Assembly (NCBI GenBank): GCA_965371445.1
Contig: CBDUYN010000027.1
Span: 9,525-73,524, forward strand
Reading direction: 5' to 3'
Origin: DASWIG01 sp965371445
GTDB taxonomy: Bacteria > Acidobacteriota > Thermoanaerobaculia > Multivoradales > J023
Length of the DNA: 64,000 nucleotides
Shown: one piece after another, positions 17,226 to 28,100 of the stretch
Layout: each line of letters begins with the position of its first letter
Numbering within the stretch: position 1 is the stretch's first letter
The notes under the pieces: generated by a model
Told to the model about the DNA's origin: nothing
What the model saw: only the letters and a program-made list of their open reading frames with translations
Database searches by the model: none
Position numbers and translations under genes: made by a program

Positions 17226-17984
17226 CTACTTCTTGCCGACGGTCGCTTCGAGGAAGCCGCGGATCACCTCGTGGACCTCGGGACGCGACCAGATCTCCAA
17301 GACCTGCGGATCGATCTCTCCTTCGTAGCCCTCCATCCGCGCCAGGGTCTCGCGGCGCAGGTGGCGCTTGGTGAGGGCGAAGCTGTCGCGGGGGATGCGC
17401 CCCAACTGGGCGGCAATCGCGATCGAACGCTCCAGCGTCGCCTCGGGCGCCGCCAGCTCCTCGACGAGACCCATGGCGTAGGCCTCCTCCGGAAGGATCG
17501 TGCGTCCCGTCAGCACGAGGTCCTGGACACGGTGGGCCGGCAGGAGGTGTCGCACGGCTTCGAGCGCCGCCACCGGGAAGGGCACGCCGACCAGGAGCTC
17601 GGTAAAGCCAAACCTTCCTTCGCCCTCGGCCATGACCCGCCGGTCGCAGGCCACCGCCAGGACCGCGCCGCCGGCGATGGCGTGGCCGTTGACCGCGGCG
17701 ACCACCGGCAGCGGCAGGGTGAAGAAGCGCCGGACGCTCGCCGAGAGCTTGGGCAGGAGCTCCCTCACGTACTCGGCGCCTCCCTCGAGGATTCGAAACA
17801 GGTTGACCCCGGCGGAAAACGACGAGCCGGTGCCGGTCAGGACGACGGCCCGGACGCCGTCGTCGGCCTCGACCTCGTCGAGGCTGCGGCCGAGGTCGTC
17901 GAGCAGCTCGGCGTCGATGGCGTTGACCTTGCCGTGCTCCATACGCAACACGGCGACGCCCTCATGGTCTCCTCGGTGAATCAT
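17226..17984 (-). CDS. Enoyl-CoA hydratase/isomerase family protein
   Basis: 252 residues of the crotonase fold. The oxyanion-hole segments are visible: SSFSAGVNLFRILEGG (about 58-73) and NGHAIAGGAVLAVACDRRV (about 103-121). The Glu that acts as acid/base in true hydratases at the second site is not obvious (FGFTELLVGVPFP has one Glu, in the usual region). The exact reaction (hydratase, isomerase or other) is therefore open. It begins 8 bp after the smc stop on the same strand and is likely co-transcribed with smc. The ATG at 17984 is the family start; the longer frame to 18656 is antisense-frame noise inside smc. Confidence 0.88.
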   Translation of the reverse strand: MIHRGDHEGVAVLRMEHGKVNAIDAELLDDLGRSLDEVEADDGVRAVVLTGTGSSFSAGVNLFRILEGGAEYVRELLPKLSASVRRFFTLPLPVVAAVNGHAIAGGAVLAVACDRRVMAEGEGRFGFTELLVGVPFPVAALEAVRHLLPAHRVQDLVLTGRTILPEEAYAMGLVEELAAPEATLERSIAIAAQLGRIPRDSFALTKRHLRRETLARMEGYEGEIDPQVLEIWSRPEVHEVIRGFLEATVGKK

Positions 17985-17992
17985 GGCCTGCC

Positions 17993-20900
17993 CTACGCCG
18001 CGACCTCTCTTTCCATCTCCAGGGGCTCCGCCGCCTGGACGTCGTCCATCTCGACGGAGACGAGCTTCGAGACGCCGCGCTCTTCCATCGTCACGCCGTA
18101 GAGCGTGCCGGCGACCTCCATCGTCAGCTTGTTGTGGGTGATGACCAGGAACTGCGTCTCCTTGGCCATCTCCTGCAGGACGTCGACGAAGCGCAGGACG
18201 TTGACGTCGTCCAAGGGCGCGTCGACCTCGTCGAGGATGCAGAAGGGCGAGGGCTTCGACTGGAAGAGGGCGAAGAGGAGCGCGATCGCCGTCAGGGCTT
18301 TCTCGCCGCCCGAGAGCAGCATGATGTTCTGGGTGCGCTTGCCCGGCGGGCGGGCCATGATCTCGATGCCGCTTTCGAGCATGTCGTCCTCGTCGAGGAG
18401 GCGCATCTGGGCCTCGCCGCCGCGAAAGAGCTTGGTGAAGACCTCGCCGAAGTTCTGGTTGACCTGGGTGAAGGTCTCGCGGAAGCGTTCGCTGGAGGTC
18501 TCGTTGATCTCGCGAATCGTCTCCTTCAGGCTGAGCACCGAGTCGGCGACGTCGCGGCGCTGGGCCTTCAGGAACGTTTCTCGCTCCAACTGCTCCTCGT
18601 ACTCCTCGGCGGCCAGGACGTTGACCGGACCGAGCCGTTCGAGGATCGCCTTGCAACGCGCCAGGTCGGCTTCGAGCTCGGCGAGGCGGGCGCGGCTCAT
18701 CTCGGGGACGACGAGCTCCTCAAGCTCTTCCTCGACCGCCACGGCGGCCTTTTCGGCGGCCGGGTCCGCCTCCTGCGCCTCGGCCCGCGAGCGGGAGCCG
18801 GGCAAGGGACGCTTGAACTCCTCGCGAAACGTGGCGGAGAGGTGCTCGGCGTCCTGGCGTAGGCCCGCCTGGGAGACGCGCAGCTGCTCGATCTCGCCAC
18901 GCCGTTCCTCGCGGACGGCGCGGTTCTCCTGGACCTCGCCGTCGAGGCCGCGCAGCGAGCCACGGCGCGAATCCAGGCGGTCCTGGTGCTCCAGGACTTC
19001 GTGCTGGGCGAGGACGCGGCGCTCGAGCGCCGCCTGGAGCTCTTCCTCGGCGCGGTCGATGGCGTTCTCGAGCTCGACACGGCGCTCCTCGAGGAAGTTG
19101 CGTTCGTCGTCCCAGGCCTGGAGCACCCTTTGGGTCTCCTCGATCTGGTGGCGCACGCGCAGGACTTCCTGGCTCTGCGACTCCATGCGCTCCTCGAGGA
19201 CCTCCAGGCGCCCGCGACGGCCGGCGCCCTCGGTGCGCAGGGCCTCCCGCCGGCTGCGGGCGTCCTCCACCTCGGCCTGGGTCCGGTCGAAGCTCGGGGC
19301 GGCGTCCGGGTGGGCGAGCTGGGCGGCGCTCAAGGCGCTTGGGAGCTCCCCTCTCCGGGCCGGGCGCACGCCCACGTCGCGGGCGATCTCGGCCAGCTCG
19401 TCGGTCAGGGTCTGACGTTCGCCGAGGAGGCGCTTGTGGCGTCCCATGACGTCCTGGCGCCGGGCGTGGGCGACGGCGATCTCGCGGCGCAGCTCGGCCG
19501 CGGACTCGTCGAGCCGGTTGATCGCCGCGGCGAGCCGGGTACGTTCCGCGACCAGGGTGTCGAGCGTTTCGCCGTTGCGGCGCAGGCGCTTTTCAAGCGC
19601 CGGAATGTCGCGATCGATCGTCTCGAGCTCGCTTTCGCGGGCGATGATGCCCGGCGCCGCTTCCTCGCCCTGGGAGTGGATCGTACCGGCGACGGCCCAG
19701 AGGCGGTCGCGGCTCAGAAAAGAGACCCCGGGATGGGCGGCGGCGAGGCGCGCGGCGTCCTCGGCGGTGTCGACGAGGTAGGCCGGCGGCAGGGCCCGGC
19801 CGATCGCCTCGGGAAGCTCCAGGGCCGCGGCGAGGGAGTAGCGCACGGCGCCGTCGTCGACCCGGGCGACGGGCACGTCGTCGCCCAGGGGCTGGAGGAA
19901 AGCGGCGGTCGAGCCGTGGCGCGCCAGGGCGCGGGCCAGCTCCAGGCCGGAGAGGTGAGGCTCGACGAGCACCGCGTCGGCCAGGTCGCCGAGGAAGTGG
20001 TCGATCGCCTCCTCCCAGCCCTCGACGGGCGCGACGGCGTCGGCCAGGAAGCGCGGCTCGGCCACCCCGAGGGCGGCCAGCTTGTCGACCAGGAGCCGCC
20101 GGTGCTCGGCGTGCTCCTCGCTCCAGGCGACGAGCAGGCGGCGGCGCTCGATCAGGCCGGCCCGCTCGGCTTCCAGGCGGCGGCGCTGCTCGGAGAGCTC
20201 GGCCTCGCGGCGCAGGACGGCGTCAAGATCCTCGGAGTGCGTCTCGCGTTCCGCGAGCCGTTCGTCGAGCCGCTGGTTCGAGGCCTCGACGGCTTCCTCG
20301 ATCGATCCAAGCGTCGCTTCGGCCTCCGTCTTCTGGCGATCGTTGCGCTCCATCTGCTCGTCGAGGTAGCGGCGCCGGAAAGTGCGGCGCTCGATCTCGA
20401 CCTGCTCCTGCTGAAGCTGCGAGCGGAGCCGGTTGACGTCACCGAGCACCGAGAGGAGCTCCCGGCGGAGCGCTTCGAGGCGCGCGTCGGTCTGCCCGAC
20501 CGCTTTTTGGGCGGCCTCGATCCGGGAGTCGTCCTCGGCGACCAGGCGCGCCGCGTCGTCGCGCTCGGCGACCAGCGCCAGGGTCCGTTCGTCGAGCGAG
20601 CCCAGGGAGCTTCCGAGCTCGCTGCTTCGCCGCCGCCGCTCCTCGGCCTCCTGGTACCCGCGCTCGAGCCGCTCGCCGACCTCGCCGAGCCGCGTCCGGG
20701 TGCCCTTCAAGAACTCCTGGCGTCCCTCGATCTTGGCCGCGAGATGGCTCTGGCGCTCGTGGCGCTCGGCGAGGACGCGGGCTATCTCGTCGAGCTCCTC
20801 GCGTCCGCTCGCCAGCGCCGCTTCCTGGCGCGAAAGGGTCGCGGTCAGCTCCGCGTCGCGGTCGGTGAGCCCTCCGAGCTCCTCTTCGAGGTCGCCCATG

Positions 20901-21622
20901 CGGTCGCGCAGCAGCGCCCAGCGTCCCAGGAGCACGTGCATCAGGAGGTCCCGGTACTCCTGCTCTTTCGTCTTGTAGCGCCGCGCGGCGCTCGCCTGGC
21001 GCTTGAGCGAGCGCAGCGCCCGCTCGACCTCGGAGATGATGTCGTCGAGCCGCAGCAGGTTCGCCGCCGCCTCTTCGAGCTTGACCTCGGCCAGGCGCTT
21101 GCGCGCCTTGTAGCGGGTGATCCCCGCCGCCTCCTCGAGCAGCCGCCGCCGCTCCTGGGGCTTGCCCGAGAGGATCATGCCGATCTTGCCCTGCTCGATC
21201 ACCGAGTAGGCACGGATGCCGAGCCCGGTATCCATCAGGAGGTCCTTGATCTTCTTGAGCCGGGTGACCTTGCCGTTCAACCGGTACTGGCTCTCGCCGG
21301 TGCGGTAGACCCGGCGGCCGATCGAGAGCTTGCCCTCGACCGCGTCCTCGAACGACGGGTCCGTCACCAGCGTCAGGGTCACGTCGGCCATGCCGACGGG
21401 CTTGCGCGTGTCGGTGCCGCTGAAGATGACGTCCTGCATCGAGGCGCCGCGCAGCGACTTGGCGCTCTGCTCGCCCAACACCCAGGTGATGGCGTCGGAG
21501 ATGTTGGACTTGCCGCAGCCGTTGGGGCCGACGATCGCCGTGATGCCGGCGGCAAACCCCATCTCGGTGGGGTCGACGAAGGACTTGAAGCCGGAGATGT
21601 CGAGTCGATGTAACTTGAGCAA
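17993..21622 (-). CDS. smc: Chromosome segregation protein SMC
   Basis: A complete 1209-residue SMC ATPase that compacts and separates chromosomes together with ScpA/ScpB. The N-terminal Walker A is GPNGCGKSN. Long coiled coils flank a hinge (about 510-650). The C-terminal head carries the signature LLSGGEKALTAIAL and the Walker B CILDEVDAPLDDVN. I take the TTG at 21622 (LLKLHRLDISGFKSF) as start because it matches the family's conserved first residues and has AAGGCGAGG upstream; no ATG occurs in the right place. A TATTCT element near 21650 could be the -10. The gene reads into the enoyl-CoA hydratase gene. Confidence 0.95.
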   Translation of the reverse strand: MLKLHRLDISGFKSFVDPTEMGFAAGITAIVGPNGCGKSNISDAITWVLGEQSAKSLRGASMQDVIFSGTDTRKPVGMADVTLTLVTDPSFEDAVEGKLSIGRRVYRTGESQYRLNGKVTRLKKIKDLLMDTGLGIRAYSVIEQGKIGMILSGKPQERRRLLEEAAGITRYKARKRLAEVKLEEAAANLLRLDDIISEVERALRSLKRQASAARRYKTKEQEYRDLLMHVLLGRWALLRDRMGDLEEELGGLTDRDAELTATLSRQEAALASGREELDEIARVLAERHERQSHLAAKIEGRQEFLKGTRTRLGEVGERLERGYQEAEERRRRSSELGSSLGSLDERTLALVAERDDAARLVAEDDSRIEAAQKAVGQTDARLEALRRELLSVLGDVNRLRSQLQQEQVEIERRTFRRRYLDEQMERNDRQKTEAEATLGSIEEAVEASNQRLDERLAERETHSEDLDAVLRREAELSEQRRRLEAERAGLIERRRLLVAWSEEHAEHRRLLVDKLAALGVAEPRFLADAVAPVEGWEEAIDHFLGDLADAVLVEPHLSGLELARALARHGSTAAFLQPLGDDVPVARVDDGAVRYSLAAALELPEAIGRALPPAYLVDTAEDAARLAAAHPGVSFLSRDRLWAVAGTIHSQGEEAAPGIIARESELETIDRDIPALEKRLRRNGETLDTLVAERTRLAAAINRLDESAAELRREIAVAHARRQDVMGRHKRLLGERQTLTDELAEIARDVGVRPARRGELPSALSAAQLAHPDAAPSFDRTQAEVEDARSRREALRTEGAGRRGRLEVLEERMESQSQEVLRVRHQIEETQRVLQAWDDERNFLEERRVELENAIDRAEEELQAALERRVLAQHEVLEHQDRLDSRRGSLRGLDGEVQENRAVREERRGEIEQLRVSQAGLRQDAEHLSATFREEFKRPLPGSRSRAEAQEADPAAEKAAVAVEEELEELVVPEMSRARLAELEADLARCKAILERLGPVNVLAAEEYEEQLERETFLKAQRRDVADSVLSLKETIREINETSSERFRETFTQVNQNFGEVFTKLFRGGEAQMRLLDEDDMLESGIEIMARPPGKRTQNIMLLSGGEKALTAIALLFALFQSKPSPFCILDEVDAPLDDVNVLRFVDVLQEMAKETQFLVITHNKLTMEVAGTLYGVTMEERGVSKLVSVEMDDVQAAEPLEMEREVAA

Positions 21623-21766
21623 CGTAGTTTTGCCTCGCCTTGATTCAGCGCGGGAGAATAGCAGAGCCGCTCCCGGGGGAGCAACGCCTGGACCACAAAA
21701 TGTCGTAGTTGCTACCGCTCCTAGTTCAATATGTCGTAGGAAGCGCGTTGTCAAGCGGTTTGAGGC

Positions 21767-22864
<1,098 letters not shown>

Positions 22865-22879
22865 GTAGGGGGGGCCTCC

Positions 22880-23884
22880 TCAGGTCTCGAAAACCGCCTG
22901 CTCGGTGAAGGTGTCCAAATCGATGTTGGTGCCACAGACCACGACGCCGACGCGCTTTCCCCGGAGCCGCTCGCGCAGAGGGCCGAGAAGCGCCGCCGTG
23001 GCCGCCGCCGCGGCCGGCTCGACCGCCAGCTTCAGGCTGCGAAAGAAAAGGCCCATGGTGCGGCGCATGGCCTCGTCGTCGACTTTCACCAGCTCGTCGA
23101 CGTGGCGCCGGCAAAGCTCGAAGCTGTAGGGCGCGGCGTAGGGCGCCCCGAGGCTGTCGGCGATGGTGCGGACCTTGTCGATCGCCATGGGCTTGCCGGC
23201 GGCGAAGCTCCGGTGCATGGTGTCGGCACCGACCGGTTCGACGCCGAAGACCTGGCACTTGGGCTGCATGAGCTTCGTCGCCGTGGCGATGCCCGCGCAG
23301 AGCCCACCGCCGCCGATCGGCACGATCACCGCGTCGAGGTCCTCGACCTGGCGGCAGAGCTCGAAGCCCACCGTCGCCGTGCCGAGGACCGTACGGCGAC
23401 CCTCGAAGGGGTGGACGAAGAAACGGCCTTCCTCCTCCTGGATCCTCTCGACCTCGGCGAAGGCCTGGTGGACGTCGTCGACCAGGATCGCCTCGGCGCC
23501 GTAGCCGCGGCAGATCGCCACGCGGGCCGGATTGGCGTTTTTCGGCATGACGACCTTGGCCGTCGAGCCCATGTCACGGGCGGCAAAAGCGACCGCGATG
23601 GCATGGTTGCCGGCCGAGACCGCGGTCACCCCCCGCTCTAGCTGGGCAGGCGAGAGGGCCAGCATGTTGACGAGGGCGCCGCGCGGCTTGAAGGTGCCGC
23701 CGTACTGAAACAGCTCCAGCTTCAAGTAGACCTCGGTCCCGTCGCCGAGGCGCCCGTCGACCTCGCGGTCGCGCCAGCGCCAGACCGGGGTCTCACGGAC
23801 CCGCTCGCCGAGGCGCTCGCGGGCGTCGCGGATGTCCTCGAGAGAGGGGGGCGCCTCGGACGTCGTCGCTTCGTTTCGGGTCAT
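22880..23884 (-). CDS. Threonine/serine dehydratase (PLP-dependent, catabolic type)
   Basis: 334 residues of fold-type II PLP enzymes. The Schiff-base Lys lies in YGGTFKPRGALVNML, with VSAGNHAIAVAFAA (substrate loop) and PIGGGGLCAGIATATK (phosphate loop). No C-terminal ACT domain is present, so it is the short catabolic type rather than isoleucine-regulated IlvA; serine racemase activity is an alternative. It converts threonine or serine to 2-oxobutyrate or pyruvate plus ammonia. It is the first gene of the pair with the leucine/valine dehydrogenase. Its promoter (TGCTAGGAT) lies 7 nt before the ATG, and the divergent GDSL gene has its own matching promoter in the same 76-bp gap. Confidence 0.92.
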   Translation of the reverse strand: MTRNEATTSEAPPSLEDIRDARERLGERVRETPVWRWRDREVDGRLGDGTEVYLKLELFQYGGTFKPRGALVNMLALSPAQLERGVTAVSAGNHAIAVAFAARDMGSTAKVVMPKNANPARVAICRGYGAEAILVDDVHQAFAEVERIQEEEGRFFVHPFEGRRTVLGTATVGFELCRQVEDLDAVIVPIGGGGLCAGIATATKLMQPKCQVFGVEPVGADTMHRSFAAGKPMAIDKVRTIADSLGAPYAAPYSFELCRRHVDELVKVDDEAMRRTMGLFFRSLKLAVEPAAAAATAALLGPLRERLRGKRVGVVVCGTNIDLDTFTEQAVFET

Positions 23885-23891
23885 GACTCAG

Positions 23892-23897
23892 ATCCTA
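23892..23897 (-). promoter_or_regulatory. Extended -10 TGCTAGGAT, 7 nt before the dehydratase ATG
   Basis: The minus strand reads TGCTAGGAT-CTGAGTC-ATG. The transcription start should fall at the start codon, so a leaderless mRNA is predicted. Confidence 0.6.
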
Positions 23898-23948
23898 GCA
23901 GCCTTCTACCGCTTCGTCACCCCTCGCCTTGGCGCTGGCGGATGCTGC

Positions 23949-23954
23949 TAGACT
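23949..23954 (+). promoter_or_regulatory. Extended -10 TGCTAGACT, 6 nt before the GDSL gene ATG
   Basis: TGCTAGACT-CGGGCC-ATG on the plus strand. A leaderless transcript is predicted. This element and the divergent one at 23892-23897 are about 50 bp apart. Confidence 0.6.
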
Positions 23955-23960
23955 CGGGCC

Positions 23961-25181
23961 ATGACCTCCCCCCGAGAAGGTGCTCCCGGTGAAGGACCGC
24001 CAGCGCGACGGGCCCGCGACCTGGCGATCAACGTCGCTCTTTCCATCGCCTCGCTGACCCTCTTCCTGGGAGCCGCGGAGGCGATCTCCAGGCTGAAGTA
24101 CTCCCCCAAGGAGATCCGTTTTCGCTCCCTGATGGAATATGACAAAGACAAGATCTACAGGCTGAAATCGAACACCCAGGGATTTTTTGCCGGCATCATG
24201 GACGTCGCGACCAATTCTTTTGGTTGCCGGGACTCGGAGATCCCCGTCGAGAAAACCGCCGGCACGTTCAGGGTTCTCGTCTTGGGAGACTCCCTCTCGT
24301 TCGGCCACGGGGTACCCAACGAGGCTCCCTTCCCGGAAGCGCTGGAGCGCCGGCTGAGCCGCGGCCATCCGGACTATCGCTTCGACGTCGTCAACATGGG
24401 CGTGCCCGGCTATTCCGCGTTCCAGGAGTACCACGACTTGAAACGCGGCCTGGAGCTTCATCCGGACGTCGCCATCTTGCAGTTCACCTTGAACGACGTC
24501 AGCGAACCCTACCTCTTCTACAAGAGGTACGGCGGCCGCGGCCAAATCCCCACGATGCCCGAGATCATCGACGTCCCCTATTACCACTACGTCCTGTCCC
24601 AGCGCAGCGCCTTTTATCTCTTCCTCAAAGACATGGCCGGACGCATTCGTTTCTCGGACATGTCGCCGAAAGGAGTCCGGGAAAAGGCCAAGGAGCAGGA
24701 GCTCTACCAGGTCAAGAACCTCGTCTACGCCCCGGACCACCCGCAGATCGTCGAGGCCTGGGCGGAATACTTGACGTGGCTGCAAAAGATGACAGACCTC
24801 GCCAAGAGAAACGACGTAGAATTCCTCGTCCTGGCGATGCCGTTCGATTTCCAGCTGTTTGAGAACCCTCAGCTCGATCATCCCCAGAGAATCCTGGCAC
24901 GCCATTGTGAAGAGAACGGCGTCGGCTTCGTCGATCTGCTACCTGCCCTGCGCCGTGACCTCGTGCAATGGGCGGTTCGACAAGATCCGCTCCTTGTGGC
25001 CTCCGAAAAAGCGGAGGTCCTCCGAGAGCTGGCTCAGGAGCGGCCGGAGGAGGTCCGCCGATTCTGGGAACAGCTCTTCCTCGACGAGGACCATCCGACG
25101 ATCCTCGGACATCGCTATGTTGCCGAGCGCCTTTATCCAGACGTCCTTCGGGCCCTGGAAAAGAAGGGGCTCTCCCAGTAG
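23961..25181 (+). CDS. Membrane-anchored SGNH/GDSL hydrolase family protein
   Basis: 406 residues. One N-terminal membrane helix (about 25-43) is followed by an extracytoplasmic domain. SGNH blocks are visible: the Ser block VLVLGDSLSFGHGV (about 109-122), the Gly block NMGVPGYSA, the Asn block FTLNDVSEPY, and a C-terminal DEDHPTILGH that supplies the Asp-x-x-His pair. These proteins often remove or transfer acyl groups on exported polysaccharides, but the substrate is unknown. No polysaccharide genes are adjacent here; the divergent neighbour is threonine dehydratase. It converges on dnaE2 with a 17-bp gap. Confidence 0.85.
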   Translation: MTSPREGAPGEGPPARRARDLAINVALSIASLTLFLGAAEAISRLKYSPKEIRFRSLMEYDKDKIYRLKSNTQGFFAGIMDVATNSFGCRDSEIPVEKTAGTFRVLVLGDSLSFGHGVPNEAPFPEALERRLSRGHPDYRFDVVNMGVPGYSAFQEYHDLKRGLELHPDVAILQFTLNDVSEPYLFYKRYGGRGQIPTMPEIIDVPYYHYVLSQRSAFYLFLKDMAGRIRFSDMSPKGVREKAKEQELYQVKNLVYAPDHPQIVEAWAEYLTWLQKMTDLAKRNDVEFLVLAMPFDFQLFENPQLDHPQRILARHCEENGVGFVDLLPALRRDLVQWAVRQDPLLVASEKAEVLRELAQERPEEVRRFWEQLFLDEDHPTILGHRYVAERLYPDVLRALEKKGLSQ

Positions 25182-25198
25182 AACCCAGGCCAGCTCTC

Positions 25199-28100
25199 TT
25201 ACCGGAAGTCGTGGCTCGGCGCCGGAGAGAGCTTCTCGATCGGCCAGAGGCGCCGCGCCTGGACCGAGACCGAGCCGTCCCGCATCTGGAGCACGCCCTC
25301 GATCACCAGGCCCGAGGAGCCGACGATGACGCGCCGGGACTCGCTGAAGAGCTCCTGGGAGACGACGGCCTGGGCCATGCCCGTCTCGTCTTCCAGGGTG
25401 ATGAAGAGGATCCCCTTCGCCGTCCCCGGACGCTGGCGCACGATCACCGCGCCGGCAAACCTCACCTGGGTCCCGGCCGCGATCCTCGGCAGCTCGGCCG
25501 CGCTGACGACGCCCTGCTCCCTCAGAGCCTCGCGGGCGTAGGCCATCGGATGCGGACCCACGGTAAGGCCGCTCGTCAGGTAGTCGGCGATCGTCTCCTC
25601 CAGGGGGCTCATCGCGACGAGGGGCGACGCTTTGTCCTCGCGTTCTTCCTCGAAGAGCGGCCCGGCAGGCCGGGCGAGACGCGCCACCTGCCACAACGCC
25701 TCGCGCCGTTCGAGGCCGAAGCCGCGCAGCGCCCCGGAATAGGCCAGCTGGTCGAGCTCCTCGCCGCGCAGGCCGCAGCGTGCCGCCATCTCCTCGACGC
25801 TTTTGAAGGGACGCCGCTCGTGCTCGGCCGCGAGGCGGCGTGCCGCTTCCCGGCGCAGGCCGCGTACGTAGCGAAGCCCCAGCCGGAGCGCTCCGTCGGG
25901 CAGTGTCTTCCCCCCTTGATCCCCCCGAGGGGACAGTGTCTTCCCCCCTTGATCCCCCCGAGGGGACAGCGGGCCCCGCCGCGGCGGGCGATCCTCCCAG
26001 CTACAGCGCCACCGCGAATGGACGACGTCGATCGGCAAGACCGTGACCCCGTGACGCTGGGCGTCCTTGATGAGGGTCGCCGGGTGATAGAACCCCATCG
26101 GCCAGGCGTTCAGGAGAGAGATGTAAAAAGCGGTCGGGTGGTAGGCCTTCAAATAGGCGCTCGCGTAGGCGATCAAGGCGAAGCTCGCGGCGTGAGACTC
26201 GGGGAAGCCGTAGAGCGCAAACGACGTGATCGAGCGGACGATTTTCTCCCGCGTCTCGCCCACGATGCCGCGCTCGGTCATTCCGTCGCGCAGGCGTTTC
26301 TCGATCGCGTCCATGCGCTCGACCGAGCGCTTGAAGCCCATCGCGCGGCGCAGCTCCTCGGCCTCGCCGCCTGAAAAGCCCGCCGCCGCCATGGCCATCT
26401 TCAGGATCTGCTCCTGAAAGATCGGTATCCCGAGAGTGCGCTTCAGGATCGGTTCCAGGCAAGGATGAAGGTATCGGACGGGCTCGCGTCCTTGCCGCCG
26501 TTCGAAGAAGGGATGCACCATGCCGCCGGTGATCGGCCCCGGACGAATGATCGCCACCTGGATCACGAGGTCGTAGAAGCGCCGTGGAGAGTTGCGCGGG
26601 AGAGATGCCATCTGGGCGCGGCTTTCGACCTGAAAGACCCCGACGGTGTCGGCCTCGCGCAGCATCTTGAAGACTTTCGGGTCGTCGGGGGGGAGATGGG
26701 CGAGCTCGACGTTTTTCTTCTCGTGGCGGCGGATGAGCGGCACTGCCTCCTCCAGGGCGTTCAGCATCCCGAGGCCCAGGAGGTCGACCTTGATGATCCC
26801 CAAGCCGGCGCAGTCGTCCTTGTCCCACTGGACGACGAGGCGTCCGGGCATGGCGGCGGGCTCCAGGGGGACGACCTCGTCGAGGCGGCCGGCGGCGATC
26901 ACCATGCCGCCGGAATGCTGGCCGAGGTGGCGCGGCAGGTTCTGGACCCGCTGCCAGAGGTCCATGAAGAGCTTCACCCGGTGGTCCGCGGGATCGCATT
27001 TCGCCTCGCGGATCGCCGCCTCAAGAGGGCTCTCCCGCCCTGACCCTGGCGCGGAGACGGCGTGCTTGTCGCCGAGCGCGGCGTCGTAGCGCAGCCGGCG
27101 GAGCTCTTTCGAGAGGCGTCCCACCTGCTCCGTCGAGAAGCCCAGAGCCTTGCCCACCTCGCGCGCCGCCAGACGGTCGCGGTAGGTGATGACGTTCGCC
27201 GTCATGCCGGCACCGTGCGGGCCGTAGCGCTCGTAGACGTACTGGATCACTTTTTCGCGCTGATCGCCCGAGGGTAAGTCGAGGTCGATGTCGGGCCACT
27301 CTCCCCGCTCCTCGGAGAGGAAACGTTCGAAAAGCAGATCCATCTTCACCGGGTCGACGGCGGTGATCGAAAGCGCGTAGCAGACGGCGCTGTTGGCGGC
27401 GGAGCCGCGTCCCTGGGCGAGGATCCCCTGGCGCTGGCAGAAGCGCACGACGTCCCAGACGATCAGGAAGTACCCGGCGAGCTGGAGCTTCTCGATGACG
27501 TCGAGCTCTTTGGCCACCTGCGCCTGGGCGCGGGCCGTGAACGGCCGGAAACGCGCCCGCGCCGAGTCCCAGCTCACCTGCCGCAGGTAGGACGCCGCCG
27601 TCTCGCCGGGGGGCAGGGGGAACTCGGGGAATCGGTAGCCGAGGTCCTGGAGGGTGAACTCGAGCTGCGACGCCAAGGCGACGCTCTCTTCGACCGCCTG
27701 TGGCAGGTCGGCGAAGAGCCGTGCCATCTCCTCGGCGCTTTTCAGATGACGCTCGCGGTGCTCGGCGAGATGCCGCCCGGCGGCGTCGAGCTGGGTGTGG
27801 TGGCGGATCGCGGTCAGGACGTCGTGGAGGGGCTTGTCCCCGGCCTTGGCATAGCGCACGCCGTTGGTGGCGACAAGCGGCAGCCGGAGCTTGCGGGCGA
27901 GATCGACAAGCGCCTGGTTGCGGTGCTCTTCGCCGCGCAGGCGGTGACGCTGGAGCTCGACGTGGAGCCGGCCCTCGAAGATGCCGCAAAGCTCGTCGAG
28001 GACGGCGCCGGCCGCCTCGATCCCCTCGCCTGCGAGACGCCGGACGACGGGTCCGTCGCCGCCGCCCGCCAGGCAGTGGAGGCCCGAGGCGTGCTCGGCG

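Noticed and set aside
18986..21613. 875-codon plus-strand frame opposite smc
   Set aside because: Its translation has no domain and mirrors the smc codons; smc has all SMC motifs.
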